Assembly (NCBI RefSeq): GCF_904846625.1
Contig: NZ_CAJHBL010000002.1
Span: 186,001 to 250,000 of the forward strand
DNA: 64,000 nt
Reading direction: 5' to 3'
From: Psychrobacter sp. JCM 18900
GTDB taxonomy: Bacteria > Pseudomonadota > Gammaproteobacteria > Pseudomonadales > Moraxellaceae
Position numbers and translations under genes: made by a program. Below are positions 52,891 through 63,514 of the stretch, piece by piece. The stretch's first letter is position 1. Every line of letters begins with the position of its first letter. The notes under the pieces were generated by a model. It was not told the origin of the DNA and did no database searches. It saw only the letters and a list, made by a program, of their open reading frames with translations.

Positions 52891-55851
52891 GTGTACTGGT
52901 TGATTGGTAGCCTCATAATTATAGTTATGATGGGCGTATTGGCAGTCGCAGATAATGTGATAATGCCAACCGACTTATCTTTGCTAGATATGATTGATCC
53001 GTCTAATCTGTCGTTGGCGCTGATTGTATTTGCTACGTTTCTGTTGGCGTCTGCTCAACTCAACATACCTTCGATAGACAGTCACAGCGCTGATAAAAAG
53101 ACCTCTAACAACGCAACTCTTCATACTAAACTTCCTTTCCGTATTATTAGATATTTAGTCTTAGCTTTGCTAACGGCTGCATTAGTGATAGGCAGCGCAC
53201 TGCAAGCCTTGGTTACTCATCAACAAGCAGAAAGCGCTGAAATAACTGCACCGATACGAGTACAAGCACTCGTTCGTATCGAAGGGTTGAGCGACAGTGT
53301 TTATGATGCCACTACAGATAGCGGGTATCGCCAAGTAGCGGTGATAACGAATATCGCTCCGTTAGTCGCTGAGCTAACGCCCCAAGAGTTAGCAACTAAA
53401 ACATCCGACTATTTAGAGGTTAATAAAAATAGCCTAAGCACTAATCACGATGTTAATCCCAATGAAGTTAATATCAAAGTCAGCGAGCACCGAGTCCTAC
53501 TTAACGCCTATCCAAGAAAGTCTGCGAATAAGAGCCAGTTTGCATTCTTAAACGATTTGCAGCCCGGTGATGAGATATTCATGAGCCTAGCACTAGCGCC
53601 ATTGGCTACTTCTGAACAAGCAGTCAATAACCCTACTGGTTTTGACAGTTATCGCTGGTTGCGAGGTCGGCATATTGATGGCGTTGCGAATATTTTGGCC
53701 ATTAGTCCTACATTGGTAAACAGTAACGAAATTAGCAATGAAATCATCGATGAAAAATATTCGAAGCAGTCGCTAGATTCTGACTCATATCTTCAGCGCT
53801 TTCGTACTCGTATTGATCAAGGGCGTTGGCGATTACGACAGCATTTCTATCAAGACTGGTCAGCGCAAACGATAGCAGAGCAACAAGCAAAAGCCGTCAC
53901 ATTAAGTTTGCTTACGGGTGATCGTAGCTTGATTAATCGTGATACTAAGGATTTATATCAACTGGCGGGTATCTCACATCTGCTCGCTATTTCAGGCACG
54001 CATGTACTGTTTTTAGCTATTGTGTTAGCAGGTATAGTTGTACTGCTGTTTGATCGTAATTATTCGGCGATTTACCGTCGTATTCCGCGCTGGCAAGTGC
54101 GCTGGTGGGTAATGATTGGCGCCGCTTTTATTTATGCGCTATTTACTGGTTTTGACGTGCCTGCTGCCCGTACGGCTTGGATGTTATTAGCGATTGGATT
54201 TGTCAGATTAACATTGCTCCCTATTAGTACAATGCGCGTGCTATTGGCGCTAGCTGTGTTGATGGTTTGGCGTGAACCTTACGTATTGTGGCAGGCAGGT
54301 TACTGGCTATCTTTTATTGCAGTGGCATTATTACTCAAGTATGACGATAAGTCGTATCAGCATCAGACTACTGCTGCAACGACTGTACATGATAGTAAGC
54401 CACGTACTCATATCAATAACGCGCTATCTGACCGTGTTTGGCAAACGTTCAAGCGAGTGTTTAAGCTACAGTTTTGGCTGTTTCTTACTTTATTACCCGT
54501 TACGTTGCTTTTATTCGGTAAGGCGTCGTTATGGGGTCTTTTTATCAATTTATTTGCTATCGGGCTATTTGGTTGGGTGATTGTACCACTCAATTTATTA
54601 GCAGGGTTGTGTTACCTTTTAATGCCGAGTATTGCTGATATTCTTTGGATGGTTATTAGTACGATTGTCGGTCATCTACACGATTTGATGAGTTGGCTGA
54701 CGTCATTGCTAGCGTTGTCGGATGCGTGGCTCTATACACCAGTTAATATCGCGATACTATCGATGGCTTTGCTAAGTGCATTGCCTTGGCTACTGCCACA
54801 AGGTTTGCTTAGTCGTTGGTTAACGTTGCCACCATTAACGTTGCTGATGATGACGGTGTATGCCAATCAGCAGTCATTTGTCACGATGCCGACCCTATAT
54901 ATTTTGCCAACGGGTGATTCGTATATAACGGCGGCATTGCTACAATATCCTACCGTCAACGAAGAAAATACCAATTGGTTGTTCTTAGCTGATCATAGAC
55001 CAGCCTCTACACGAACGATGCCAAGCAGCCTGACAGCAGACAAATTATCTGAAAATTTAAAGCAGCAACTGGGCAGTTTATCTGTCAACAATTTAGAGAG
55101 TATTGTCGTACAGAGTAGCAGTGTCGGCCTGACTGATACGTTAATTCCTGACGATAAGAATATTGCTAGTACCAAAAATTCTGAATTACTACCAATGACC
55201 GTTGCGCAATTAAACGAGCAGTTATCTATTAGCCAATATTGGCAAGCAGGGCGCTCCGATCGTTGGTCTGCATTTCAGCAAGCTTACAAAACAGTTAAGC
55301 AGTCTGAATATACGCCCACTATCAGTGCCCAACGTTGTGAGCAAGGCAAAATATGGCAGTCGGCCAACGATGAGTTGTCAGTACAAGCCATCACTGGTTG
55401 GAATGAAATAGGTGATACCAGCGTTTGGGATTGTACAATTGCTCTTGATACTAATCTGCCTATACGCGTTCTTAGATACAATGCAGCAGATCCACTCAAT
55501 TCGTTACCTGCCAATTCACCTGTTAACCCTCAAGCACAAATAGCATCTAACCAGTTAACTGGCAAACAGTCAGCGTCTTCCCAGTCGCGTTTGATTCTAG
55601 ATACTGCTACTCATCAACGCGTTTGGCAACTGTGGTCATTACTATGTTCAGTTGAATCGAATAATGAGAATATGCTATTCAAAAATACACGTTGGCTTGG
55701 TCATAGTGCCTCGCAAATTACAGGCGATATCACAAGTCGTCAGAGAATCGATGAAGTTATAACCTATGATAATAAGCCGTTAGAAGCTGCATTATCGCTA
55801 AATAACATTAATAGCACTCCCAATGCCGAAACTACTCACCCTCAAAAATAA
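52891..55851 (+). CDS. comEC: ComEC/Rec2 family DNA-uptake channel
   Basis: 986-aa inner-membrane protein that passes single-stranded DNA into the cytoplasm in transformation. N-terminal helices and OB/DUF4131-like region (1-320), then the Competence core with LTGDRSLINRDTKDLYQLAGISHLLAISGTHV and about eight helices (to about 650). The C-terminal ~300 residues occupy the beta-lactamase-like position but show no HxHxDH metal site. GTG 52891 has AAGGAG 5 nt before it; GTG 52885 overlaps that site. No other competence genes are adjacent. Confidence 0.9.
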   Translation: MYWLIGSLIIIVMMGVLAVADNVIMPTDLSLLDMIDPSNLSLALIVFATFLLASAQLNIPSIDSHSADKKTSNNATLHTKLPFRIIRYLVLALLTAALVIGSALQALVTHQQAESAEITAPIRVQALVRIEGLSDSVYDATTDSGYRQVAVITNIAPLVAELTPQELATKTSDYLEVNKNSLSTNHDVNPNEVNIKVSEHRVLLNAYPRKSANKSQFAFLNDLQPGDEIFMSLALAPLATSEQAVNNPTGFDSYRWLRGRHIDGVANILAISPTLVNSNEISNEIIDEKYSKQSLDSDSYLQRFRTRIDQGRWRLRQHFYQDWSAQTIAEQQAKAVTLSLLTGDRSLINRDTKDLYQLAGISHLLAISGTHVLFLAIVLAGIVVLLFDRNYSAIYRRIPRWQVRWWVMIGAAFIYALFTGFDVPAARTAWMLLAIGFVRLTLLPISTMRVLLALAVLMVWREPYVLWQAGYWLSFIAVALLLKYDDKSYQHQTTAATTVHDSKPRTHINNALSDRVWQTFKRVFKLQFWLFLTLLPVTLLLFGKASLWGLFINLFAIGLFGWVIVPLNLLAGLCYLLMPSIADILWMVISTIVGHLHDLMSWLTSLLALSDAWLYTPVNIAILSMALLSALPWLLPQGLLSRWLTLPPLTLLMMTVYANQQSFVTMPTLYILPTGDSYITAALLQYPTVNEENTNWLFLADHRPASTRTMPSSLTADKLSENLKQQLGSLSVNNLESIVVQSSSVGLTDTLIPDDKNIASTKNSELLPMTVAQLNEQLSISQYWQAGRSDRWSAFQQAYKTVKQSEYTPTISAQRCEQGKIWQSANDELSVQAITGWNEIGDTSVWDCTIALDTNLPIRVLRYNAADPLNSLPANSPVNPQAQIASNQLTGKQSASSQSRLILDTATHQRVWQLWSLLCSVESNNENMLFKNTRWLGHSASQITGDITSRQRIDEVITYDNKPLEAALSLNNINSTPNAETTHPQK

Positions 55852-56073
55852 GGCTTATATTATCAGCGTTACAATATAGTGATATTTCACAGTTATACTA
55901 TTGAACCATTATCGAAATACCACCATACTTAGCAGCCTATTAATACAGGTCACTGACTATTAACATAGGTCACAGGTATGGTGAGACAGTATAAGGTATA
56001 CACTACCGCTTTAACTGTATTTCTCAACAACCTCATTTTATTGTTTTAGATTGTTTCTAACTTAGGAAGTTAT

Positions 56074-57126
56074 ATGCCCAACTGGCCACCAGACCCTAAC
56101 AAACGTCCTGATAACTCGGCAAATCAGCCAACGCAACTGCAGCAACCAAGCCCGCCAAGTGGACAAGAATGGAAGGTGCTGGAAAACACGTTATTAGCGA
56201 GTGTGGTTGAGCAGCGCCGCGCTCGTCGCTGGAGTATCTTTTTTAAACTACTGACCTTTGGTTATATCCTATTGATATTTTTGACCCTTGGTCGTGGTTG
56301 CAGCAGTGCACCAACAGGTATGGACGCAGTCGATACTAGCGATCCGCATTTGGCAGTGGTTGAGCTACAAGGCGTCATCAGTAATGATGATGTAGCGAAT
56401 GCGTATGATGTCAATGAAGCATTGAGAGATGCCTTTGCAAACAGTAACTCAAAAGCAGTGGCCTTAGATATCAATTCACCTGGCGGTTCACCGGTACAGT
56501 CTGACGAGATTTGGCAGACCATGATGGACTTACGCCAAGAATACCCAGACAAAAAGCTTTATGCGGTGATTGGTGATATCGGTGCGTCAGGTGCTTATTA
56601 TATTGCGTCTGCCGCCGATGAGATTTATGTCAATCCATCAAGTTTGGTCGGCTCTATCGGTGTCATCATGCCAAGCTACAACGTTAAAGGTTTGATGGAC
56701 AAAGTTGGCGTAGAAGATCGTACGATTACGGCTGGTGAGTATAAAGATATCTTAAGTTTATCTCGTCCGTTGACTGATTATGAAGAAAATCATGTCGAAA
56801 AAGTACTAGCAAACACGCATAAGCATTTCATCAACGCTGTCAAAGAAGGTCGCGGTGACCGTCTGAAAAATCCTGAGCAAAACAAACTGTTCTCAGGGCT
56901 ATTCTGGACAGGTGAGCAGTCTATTGAGCTAGGCTTAGCAGACAAAACAGGTAGTATCACAAGTCTAAGTAAGCAACTTGACCTTGATACAATCATTAGC
57001 TATAGCCCAACCGATCCGTTCCAAATGTTTATGGATCGTTTTGCAGTGAAGTTAGGTGCAGGTATTGGCTCTAGCGTTAGTCTTGATGTATTGCCACAAG
57101 AAAGCAACACTGGGCAGATGCGTTAA
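56074..57126 (+). CDS. sppA: Signal peptide peptidase, S49 family
   Basis: 350-aa membrane-anchored serine protease that degrades leftover signal peptides. Cytosolic Pro/Gln-rich start (1-50), one helix (about 56-74), then one S49 domain with INSPGGSPVQS, catalytic Ser172 in DIGASGAYYIA and Lys224 in GEYKD. The single-domain form (no tandem copy) is usual in this group. Confidence 0.92.
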   Translation: MPNWPPDPNKRPDNSANQPTQLQQPSPPSGQEWKVLENTLLASVVEQRRARRWSIFFKLLTFGYILLIFLTLGRGCSSAPTGMDAVDTSDPHLAVVELQGVISNDDVANAYDVNEALRDAFANSNSKAVALDINSPGGSPVQSDEIWQTMMDLRQEYPDKKLYAVIGDIGASGAYYIASAADEIYVNPSSLVGSIGVIMPSYNVKGLMDKVGVEDRTITAGEYKDILSLSRPLTDYEENHVEKVLANTHKHFINAVKEGRGDRLKNPEQNKLFSGLFWTGEQSIELGLADKTGSITSLSKQLDLDTIISYSPTDPFQMFMDRFAVKLGAGIGSSVSLDVLPQESNTGQMR

Positions 57127-57160
57127 GCGTTTTATGTTTTAGATATAATGTGTATGATTG

Positions 57161-57196
57161 TTAAGGCTGAGCATATGATTGTGCTCAGCCTTAATT
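57161..57196 (+). terminator. Possible sppA terminator
   Basis: A perfect 11-bp stem (57163-57173 with 57182-57192) but only a short T-rich end (AATTGTAT). Confidence 0.55.
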
Positions 57197-57406
57197 GTAT
57201 GTAATACCAAATAAAAAACCTTGGCCCAAGTGATAGCCTGATTAAATTAGCTATACAACTATAACCATCAAACACAGTCGTCAAATTTGTCATATAAACA
57301 TGGTTAGTTTTGAAGGGATTAGTTTTGATGCTGTTGGTTTTGAAAATAGTACAAGGTTCAATCATTAGAATAATATATAACATAAACGATCCCACGAGAG
57401 TCTGTC

Positions 57407-58297
57407 ATGAGTGATGAAATAAATTTGCAGTCCTTTGCTAAACTACCTGTCTCTAAAATAACCAATAAACCTGTGCTGCATTTTGCTCATGCTAATGGAA
57501 TGCCAAGCGCGGTATATGAGCCATTTTTTAAAGGTTTATCAAAATTTTTTACGATTGAATATATTGCGATGTTGGGTGATACGCCTGATTATCCAGTGGA
57601 CGATCATTGGCGTAGTCTGACGCAGCAAATCATTGATAGCGTAAACAGTGCCTGCGAAAAGCATGGCGTAGCGCAGGTGGTAGGAGTAGGGCATTCGCTT
57701 GGAGCCATGTGTACGTTGCAAGCCACGTATCGCCAGCCTGAACTATTTGCACAAGCAGTACTTATGGACCCGCCTTGGATTTATGGCAAAGTCAGCTTGT
57801 TATGGCATTTGGCAAAGACAGCAGACAGATTACCGCTTATGAATAATCGTCTGATGGACAAACTGTCACCAGCTGGCGTGTCTAAGCATCGCCGTGATGT
57901 GTGGGATAGCCGGGATGAAGCATATGAGAAAATGCGACATAAAGGGTTTTTTAAGAATTTTGATGAGCGTAGCTTTCAAGGATATATCGATCACGGATTA
58001 CATGAGCGTGCTGATGGCAAAGTGACATTGGCTATCCCTAAAGCTAGCGAAGTCGCTGTGTTCCGTACCAATCCATCTTGGTATTGGCTGTCACCGAATC
58101 GTGGCCCCAAAGTGCCTGTAACTTTAATCATTGGTCAAGACAGCATCTTTTTGAAACGTCGCTTTCCGCAGCAGATAAAATCGCGCTTGGGCATTCCTTA
58201 TGAGACTCACGAAGGGGGCCATATGTTCCCACTTGAGTATCCAGAGTCTGTCTCAAAGCTAGTGTTAGGATTGATCAAGCAGCAATTGTCCAAATAA
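57407..58297 (+). CDS. Alpha/beta hydrolase
   Basis: 296-aa. HFAHANGMPSAVY carries the oxyanion loop, VGVGHSLGAM the nucleophile Ser97, and HEGGHMFPLEYP the catalytic His. The broad lid includes WDSRDEAYEKMRHKGFFKNFD. No signal peptide. Substrate unknown. It precedes the CPBP gene by 68 bp, so the two may be co-transcribed. Confidence 0.85.
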   Translation: MSDEINLQSFAKLPVSKITNKPVLHFAHANGMPSAVYEPFFKGLSKFFTIEYIAMLGDTPDYPVDDHWRSLTQQIIDSVNSACEKHGVAQVVGVGHSLGAMCTLQATYRQPELFAQAVLMDPPWIYGKVSLLWHLAKTADRLPLMNNRLMDKLSPAGVSKHRRDVWDSRDEAYEKMRHKGFFKNFDERSFQGYIDHGLHERADGKVTLAIPKASEVAVFRTNPSWYWLSPNRGPKVPVTLIIGQDSIFLKRRFPQQIKSRLGIPYETHEGGHMFPLEYPESVSKLVLGLIKQQLSK

Positions 58298-58365
58298 ACG
58301 CAACATACCATCAGTCATGCTTGTAATGGATATGAGCTGCCAGAGTATTTTTAAGTGATACCTTT

Positions 58366-59154
58366 ATGCCAAAGAACCTAACTGCGCCATCTAGTAAGAC
58401 TGTCTCACCTAAGTCTCTGCCGCTATTTTCGCGCGTGGCTACATTCGTGCTAACAGTAGGAATGGTGCTTGCGTTTTTTATCAGTCAGTTGGTAGGTGTT
58501 TATGTCGCTGGCAAGCTGGTATTACCTGCCGATGAACAGACATCGATAGGGCGGATATTCTATTTTGGTAGTAATGATGGAACGGTTGTGAGCCTGTCTA
58601 TACTTATCGGCTGTGTATTGCTAGTGACAATTAGCATGCTTATCATTCGTTTAAAAGGTGGCAGTCTGCGTCAATATCTAGCGCTAAAGCCGTTCTCACT
58701 GTCGGTAGGTATAGGCATGCTTGGGCTACTACTGATATTTATGATTGCCAGTCAGGCACTGACGTATGTACTCGATATGGCGCCGTTGGTGTTTGTCGAT
58801 CCTCTCTACCAGTCAGTAAGTTCGGTTTGGCTATTGGTCTTTGCCATGGTGGTCGTCGCACCAATTTATGAAGAGGTTATCTTTCGCGGTATATTGTGGT
58901 CAGCCATCGCAGAACAGTTCATAGCACCATCATATTCAGCGAATCATGGGGCGATTGTCGCCAGCATTGTGACAAGTTTGATATTCGCTGTGATCCATGT
59001 GCAGTATGGTATCTACGAGATTAGTACCATCGTAGTGTTGGCATTGATATTTTGCTATGCACGGATTAAATCAGGCTCGCTATTACTGCCAATCGTACTG
59101 CACATTGTCAATAATGGCGCGGCGATGTGGCAGTATATTGCGCAAGCGACGTAG
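58366..59154 (+). CDS. CPBP-family intramembrane glutamic protease
   Basis: 262-aa, about seven helices. The ABI/CAAX-protease motifs are intact: PIYEEVIFRG (169-175 core EExxxR), IFAVIHVQYG (His) and LPIVLHIVNNGAA (His/Asn). Members cleave or modify membrane proteins; the target is unknown. Confidence 0.88.
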   Translation: MPKNLTAPSSKTVSPKSLPLFSRVATFVLTVGMVLAFFISQLVGVYVAGKLVLPADEQTSIGRIFYFGSNDGTVVSLSILIGCVLLVTISMLIIRLKGGSLRQYLALKPFSLSVGIGMLGLLLIFMIASQALTYVLDMAPLVFVDPLYQSVSSVWLLVFAMVVVAPIYEEVIFRGILWSAIAEQFIAPSYSANHGAIVASIVTSLIFAVIHVQYGIYEISTIVVLALIFCYARIKSGSLLLPIVLHIVNNGAAMWQYIAQAT

Positions 59155-59235
59155 ATAAAATGCTGTCCACAACAACGGCTGGCATGTAAATTCTATCGAG
59201 ACAGTCAGATATGAAAATTTAGCTACGCGTTAGGA

Positions 59236-60219
59236 TTATGCATCAGGATTTAATAGTAGCACTTCATCGGCCGCTCGCTTAATATCATCAATCGTCAGCT
59301 GAGGTTTGCCGCTCAATGCTTGGCGCCATTTACGCGCGCCCATCAAACCTTGGAAGAGTCCCAAATAATGCCTTGTCATCGTTGGTAGCGCTTCGCCTTT
59401 TGCGAGTTGTTCTTCTAGGTAAGGATATAGCTGCTCTAAAATCTCTGAGCGCTTAGGTATTGTCTCAGGAGTTGCCTCGTTCCATAAGCTATTGGCCTCT
59501 GCTAATAGATAAGGATTGTGATAAAACGCCCGGCCAATCATCACGCCATCGATATGCTGTAGATGCATTTTTATATCTTCAATTGTATCGATACCGCCAT
59601 TGATTTCGATATCCAGCTCAGGAAAGTCCTGCTTTAGACGATACACATCATCGTAACGCAGCGGTGGTATTTCGCGGTTTTGCTTAGGGCTGAGCCCCTG
59701 CAACCATGCTGTACGCGCATGTACGATAAAGCGGGTACACCCTGCCGCTGCGACTGTCTGTACAAAGTCCACCATAAACTCATAACTATCAAAGTCATCG
59801 ATGCCAATACGATGTTTGACCGTCACTGGAATATCGACTGCGGCTTGCATATGCTTGACCAAATCAGCGACAGTCTGAGGTTCTGCCATCAGACAGGCAC
59901 CTATCTTGTTGTGCTGTACGCGATCTGAGGGGCAGCCAACGTTGATATTGACCTCGTCATAGCCATACTGCTGAGCAAACTCTGCGCATTGTGTCATCTC
60001 ATTGATATCTGCACCGCCGAGCTGCAATACAAGAGGATGCTCAAGTGTATCGAAGCGCAAGTGGCGTGCTCGATTGCCATGAATCAATGCACCAGTACTG
60101 ATCATCTCAGTATATAGATAGGTATGCGGATTAAACAGTCGTGCAAAATAACGATAGTCTGTCGTAGTCCAGTCGATCATTGGCGCAACTGAGAGGCGTT
60201 TGTTGGTCATATCAACCAT
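59236..60219 (-). CDS. dusA: tRNA-dihydrouridine(20/20a) synthase
   Basis: 327-aa FMN enzyme reducing U20/U20a in tRNA. MIDWTTTDYRYF at the start, NINVGCPSDRVQ (catalytic Cys), RTAWLQGLSPKQNREIPPL, INGGIDT and GVMIGRAFYHNP mark DusA. TTG 60228 is in frame, but ATG 60219 with AAGG 10 nt upstream is chosen. Confidence 0.94.
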   Translation of the reverse strand: MVDMTNKRLSVAPMIDWTTTDYRYFARLFNPHTYLYTEMISTGALIHGNRARHLRFDTLEHPLVLQLGGADINEMTQCAEFAQQYGYDEVNINVGCPSDRVQHNKIGACLMAEPQTVADLVKHMQAAVDIPVTVKHRIGIDDFDSYEFMVDFVQTVAAAGCTRFIVHARTAWLQGLSPKQNREIPPLRYDDVYRLKQDFPELDIEINGGIDTIEDIKMHLQHIDGVMIGRAFYHNPYLLAEANSLWNEATPETIPKRSEILEQLYPYLEEQLAKGEALPTMTRHYLGLFQGLMGARKWRQALSGKPQLTIDDIKRAADEVLLLNPDA

Positions 60220-60257
60220 GGTTATCAAGCCTTAATATTTATGTCTTAAATAAATGG

Positions 60258-60298
60258 AGAAGGTGCAATGGATGAGACAACCCATTGCACCTTATTTT
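60258..60298 (-). terminator. Hairpin between MFS gene and dusA
   Basis: A perfect 12-bp stem (60260-60271 with 60282-60293) lies 59 bp past the MFS stop. The minus-strand T-run is weak; the plus strand has ATTTT. Confidence 0.6.
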
Positions 60299-60351
60299 CA
60301 ATCGTTTCCAGAGCTTCAAGCGTTATGCAAAGCGGCGATTGACTATCTTAC

Positions 60352-61656
60352 TTATACAATAACGTGGTCAATCTTTTTCAACTCGGGCAAATTATAAAAA
60401 TAAAGCCCCATGATAATACCGATAAAGCCAATAAAGGCAATGTACAGTGCTGGTGAAAAACTGACTAGAGTCGTGGCGTATCCAAGACCAAAAGGTATTA
60501 GCACACCAGTAATGCCCTGTGTGACATTGTTGCAAAAAGCAACGCCAGTTAGACGTACATTGGTCGGAAACAGCTCTACAAGGATAGCAGGGACCATACC
60601 AATCACGCCAGCACAGAAGCCCAAAATCGCATACATGATCAGTATATAATCACCGCCCGCCTGCAAATGGTAAAAGAACGCCAGCATTTGGGCAATCAGT
60701 AAAATCGAACCGATTACCAACACTTTACCAAAATTCTCATGATTAGAAATCATCCCATAGAATATACAGCCAAAAATGATAAATATGATGCCTAGACTAT
60801 GGGAAAATCCGAATAAATCACTGTCCAACGAAAAGTTTATCTCTATCAAGTCTGGTAAGAGCAAAACGATAACAGTAGAAATACTAGAGATTACTAACGT
60901 CAGCACCATACCGATAAAAATAGAATGTTTGCAATGTTTAAAAAGTAACGTCAGCGGCTTGCCTGCATTTTTACCTGTCTTCGGTTTTACGAGTGCCAAG
61001 AAGAAAGGCGTCTCTCCAACCATGCGCCACACCAATAACGGCAAAGCACTTAGTACAGCGGCCACTAAAAATGGCAAGCGCCATCCGTACTCGGTTAACT
61101 CGGCTGTAGTCATAAAGCTAGAGAGCCACATGAAAAATGCATTTGAGAATAAAACGCCCACAAAGAAGCTGGCAGTCACGTAGCTACAAGCTACTGATAA
61201 ATACTGCCTAGGCACATGCTCTGCCACAAATACCCAAGATAAGGGAACATAAAGTCCGTATGCCATACCCTGTATGATTCTTAACAAAATGAATAAAGCA
61301 GGCGCAAAGATGCCCCATTGTGCATAAGTGGGCAAAAATGCCATTGCTAGGAGACTACATGCGGTGACTACGATACTTAGCAATAAAACGGGTTTTCTAC
61401 CTTTTATATCACCATAACGACCGATGAGAACACCTCCGATTGGACGTGCTAAATAACCGATAACAAAAAGCCCCATTCCTTGCAGCTTAGCAACTCTAGG
61501 GTCAGCATTAGCAGGAAAAATCGCCGCTGAAACAATATCTGAGATATACAAATAAATCAAAAAATCAAAAAATATCACAGCGCTGATGAAGCTAATGAAC
61601 ATCACTATGTTTTTGTCTTTAGTAGACATTAGGGCGTATTGAGAACGAGACGGCAT
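60352..61656 (-). CDS. MFS transporter, metabolite:H+ symporter (MHS) type
   Basis: 434-aa, 12 helices. The MFS motif GRYGDIKGRKPVLL follows helix 2, and the layout GLFVIGYLARPIGGVLIGRYGD is typical of the MHS branch (ProP, citrate, ketoglutarate permeases). The repeat motif in the second half is weak. Substrate unknown, probably an organic acid or osmolyte. Start uncertain between MPSRS (61656) and MSTKD (61629). Confidence 0.85.
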   Translation of the reverse strand: MPSRSQYALMSTKDKNIVMFISFISAVIFFDFLIYLYISDIVSAAIFPANADPRVAKLQGMGLFVIGYLARPIGGVLIGRYGDIKGRKPVLLLSIVVTACSLLAMAFLPTYAQWGIFAPALFILLRIIQGMAYGLYVPLSWVFVAEHVPRQYLSVACSYVTASFFVGVLFSNAFFMWLSSFMTTAELTEYGWRLPFLVAAVLSALPLLVWRMVGETPFFLALVKPKTGKNAGKPLTLLFKHCKHSIFIGMVLTLVISSISTVIVLLLPDLIEINFSLDSDLFGFSHSLGIIFIIFGCIFYGMISNHENFGKVLVIGSILLIAQMLAFFYHLQAGGDYILIMYAILGFCAGVIGMVPAILVELFPTNVRLTGVAFCNNVTQGITGVLIPFGLGYATTLVSFSPALYIAFIGFIGIIMGLYFYNLPELKKIDHVIV

Positions 61657-61879
61657 AATAGATCACATATCCACAGAGTAAAGTGGTCATTAAGACGATC
61701 ATCGTTTGGATAACCGGCCATGGTAAAAACGGCAAATCAAGATATATAAAAGATGATTTGCCGAAACAATAAGTTGGGTGTTTAAAATAAAAGCACTTTG
61801 AATAGTACTTTGTTTACTTAATACAACTGAGTCGCAAAACTAAATTTTCTATAATTGTCGAAATTAATAAGTTATGTAT

Positions 61880-63514
61880 TTACAATAGCCAGTCAATGGG
61901 TAACCAAGACATAATGGTTAGCCAAACATGGTCACCCATGTCCACTCGTGGCTCGGAGTCATAGACTACTTTTTCGCCTTTCTCCATGGTATGCCATTGC
62001 AGGTTGCCATTTTCTAGCAGCTTGACCTCATACGCTTGATTTAATAGATCGTCGCTCAAAGCACCATGCAGCTGCCTTGCTAGCTCATCATCATTAATAA
62101 TCACGCCCATTTCGGTATTGATATTGGCAGAGCGTGGGTCAACGTTGTATGAACCAATAAAGACTTGATAATCATCTACTGCAAACGTTTTTGCGTGCAA
62201 ACTGGTCGATGATTGGCTACGTGCTCGCCACAGTTTATTGTCACGCTTTTCTTCAGCAGCGGTCGATTTAAGTTCATATATTTTGACGCCTGAACGAAGC
62301 AGTCGAGGTCGCCACTGGCTATAACCAGAATGCACGGCAGTCACATCGGTCGCATCAAATGAGTTGGTTAATATTTTGATATCGACACCAGCTTCAGCCA
62401 GTTTAACCAACGTATCGACGCCATCTTTGGTCGGTACAAAATAAGAAGAAATAATCGTCAATTTCTTGGTTGGACTACCAAGCAAGTTACGCAGCTGATG
62501 AACCAAGTTGGTATCGGCAGGAACCGTTTTGCTTAGTTTGCCAACATCATCACTTAAGAACTGCATGTCGGTCCAACGGAAAGGCACACGTTTATTGATC
62601 AAGTCACTATCGATCGTAGAGTCTTTGATCGCAGCTTTATAAACCGTCAAGCTGCTGCCTTCGTTGTTTTCTTCATCCAGGCCGAGCTTATCTAAAGCTT
62701 TTAAAAAATCAGGCGTAACGTCATCATCAAATTTCGCTAAGGTCTCGATATCAAATGATAAAGGCGATGACCAATAGTCATAAAAACTGTTATCAATATC
62801 TGCGACGACTTTACCGATAAGTAAGACATCTAAATCTGCAAACTGGCTGCTTTGGTCATTGCTAAGATATTCGTTGCCGATATTACGCCCACCGATGATT
62901 GTAATTTGCTTATCAAAGGTCATGCTCTTGTTGTGCATACGACGATTGATACGTGGCAAACCAGTCACATAGTTCAACGTCGGAAACTTACGATGCATCA
63001 AAGGATTGATAATACGCACCGCGATATTGGGATGACTGGCAAAACGTAATAAATGCTGGTCGAACTTGGCACTATTATTAAAATCATCTAACAATAAGCG
63101 CACGATTACGCCGCGCTCAGCCGCGTCCCATAAGTCTTTTAACAGAAGCTGGCCAGCCTGATCGTTATGCCAAATATAGTACTGCGCATCAATATTACGC
63201 GTGGCCATATCCGTCAGGATGCTACGTGCCGCAAAAGCATTTGCTCCTGTCACGATTGGGTGATAGCCAGACAAGTCAGGATGAATATCGTTCTGCGCAC
63301 TAATAGCAGAGACCAAATCCGTACTGCTGGTCTTAATCGGCTCACCTTGCGTCGTTTGCTTATCTGAATATAGCGCCTCTATACGCGCTGATAGTGCTTG
63401 GCTTTCCGGTAAATGTGGCTGCTTGGGCAAACTCTGGCAAGCACTAAGACCTAAAGTCAGTCCTAGGGTTAGACTCAACGATAAGCTGCTTGGTTCTATA
63501 CTGAACATCGACAT
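61880..63514 (-). CDS. Phospholipase D-family lipoprotein, ClsC-like
   Basis: 544-aa with lipoprotein signal ending LSAC (lipidation Cys about 26). Two HKD sites: MHNKSMTFDKQITIIGGRN and LHAKTFAVDDYQVFIGSYN, as in cardiolipin synthase C, which joins phosphatidylglycerol and phosphatidylethanolamine. The C terminus carries WLTIMSWLPIDWLL, as in ClsC. Longer than E. coli ClsC (473 aa) because of an N-terminal linker. A general phospholipase D is the alternative. Confidence 0.87.
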   Translation of the reverse strand: MSMFSIEPSSLSLSLTLGLTLGLSACQSLPKQPHLPESQALSARIEALYSDKQTTQGEPIKTSSTDLVSAISAQNDIHPDLSGYHPIVTGANAFAARSILTDMATRNIDAQYYIWHNDQAGQLLLKDLWDAAERGVIVRLLLDDFNNSAKFDQHLLRFASHPNIAVRIINPLMHRKFPTLNYVTGLPRINRRMHNKSMTFDKQITIIGGRNIGNEYLSNDQSSQFADLDVLLIGKVVADIDNSFYDYWSSPLSFDIETLAKFDDDVTPDFLKALDKLGLDEENNEGSSLTVYKAAIKDSTIDSDLINKRVPFRWTDMQFLSDDVGKLSKTVPADTNLVHQLRNLLGSPTKKLTIISSYFVPTKDGVDTLVKLAEAGVDIKILTNSFDATDVTAVHSGYSQWRPRLLRSGVKIYELKSTAAEEKRDNKLWRARSQSSTSLHAKTFAVDDYQVFIGSYNVDPRSANINTEMGVIINDDELARQLHGALSDDLLNQAYEVKLLENGNLQWHTMEKGEKVVYDSEPRVDMGDHVWLTIMSWLPIDWLL

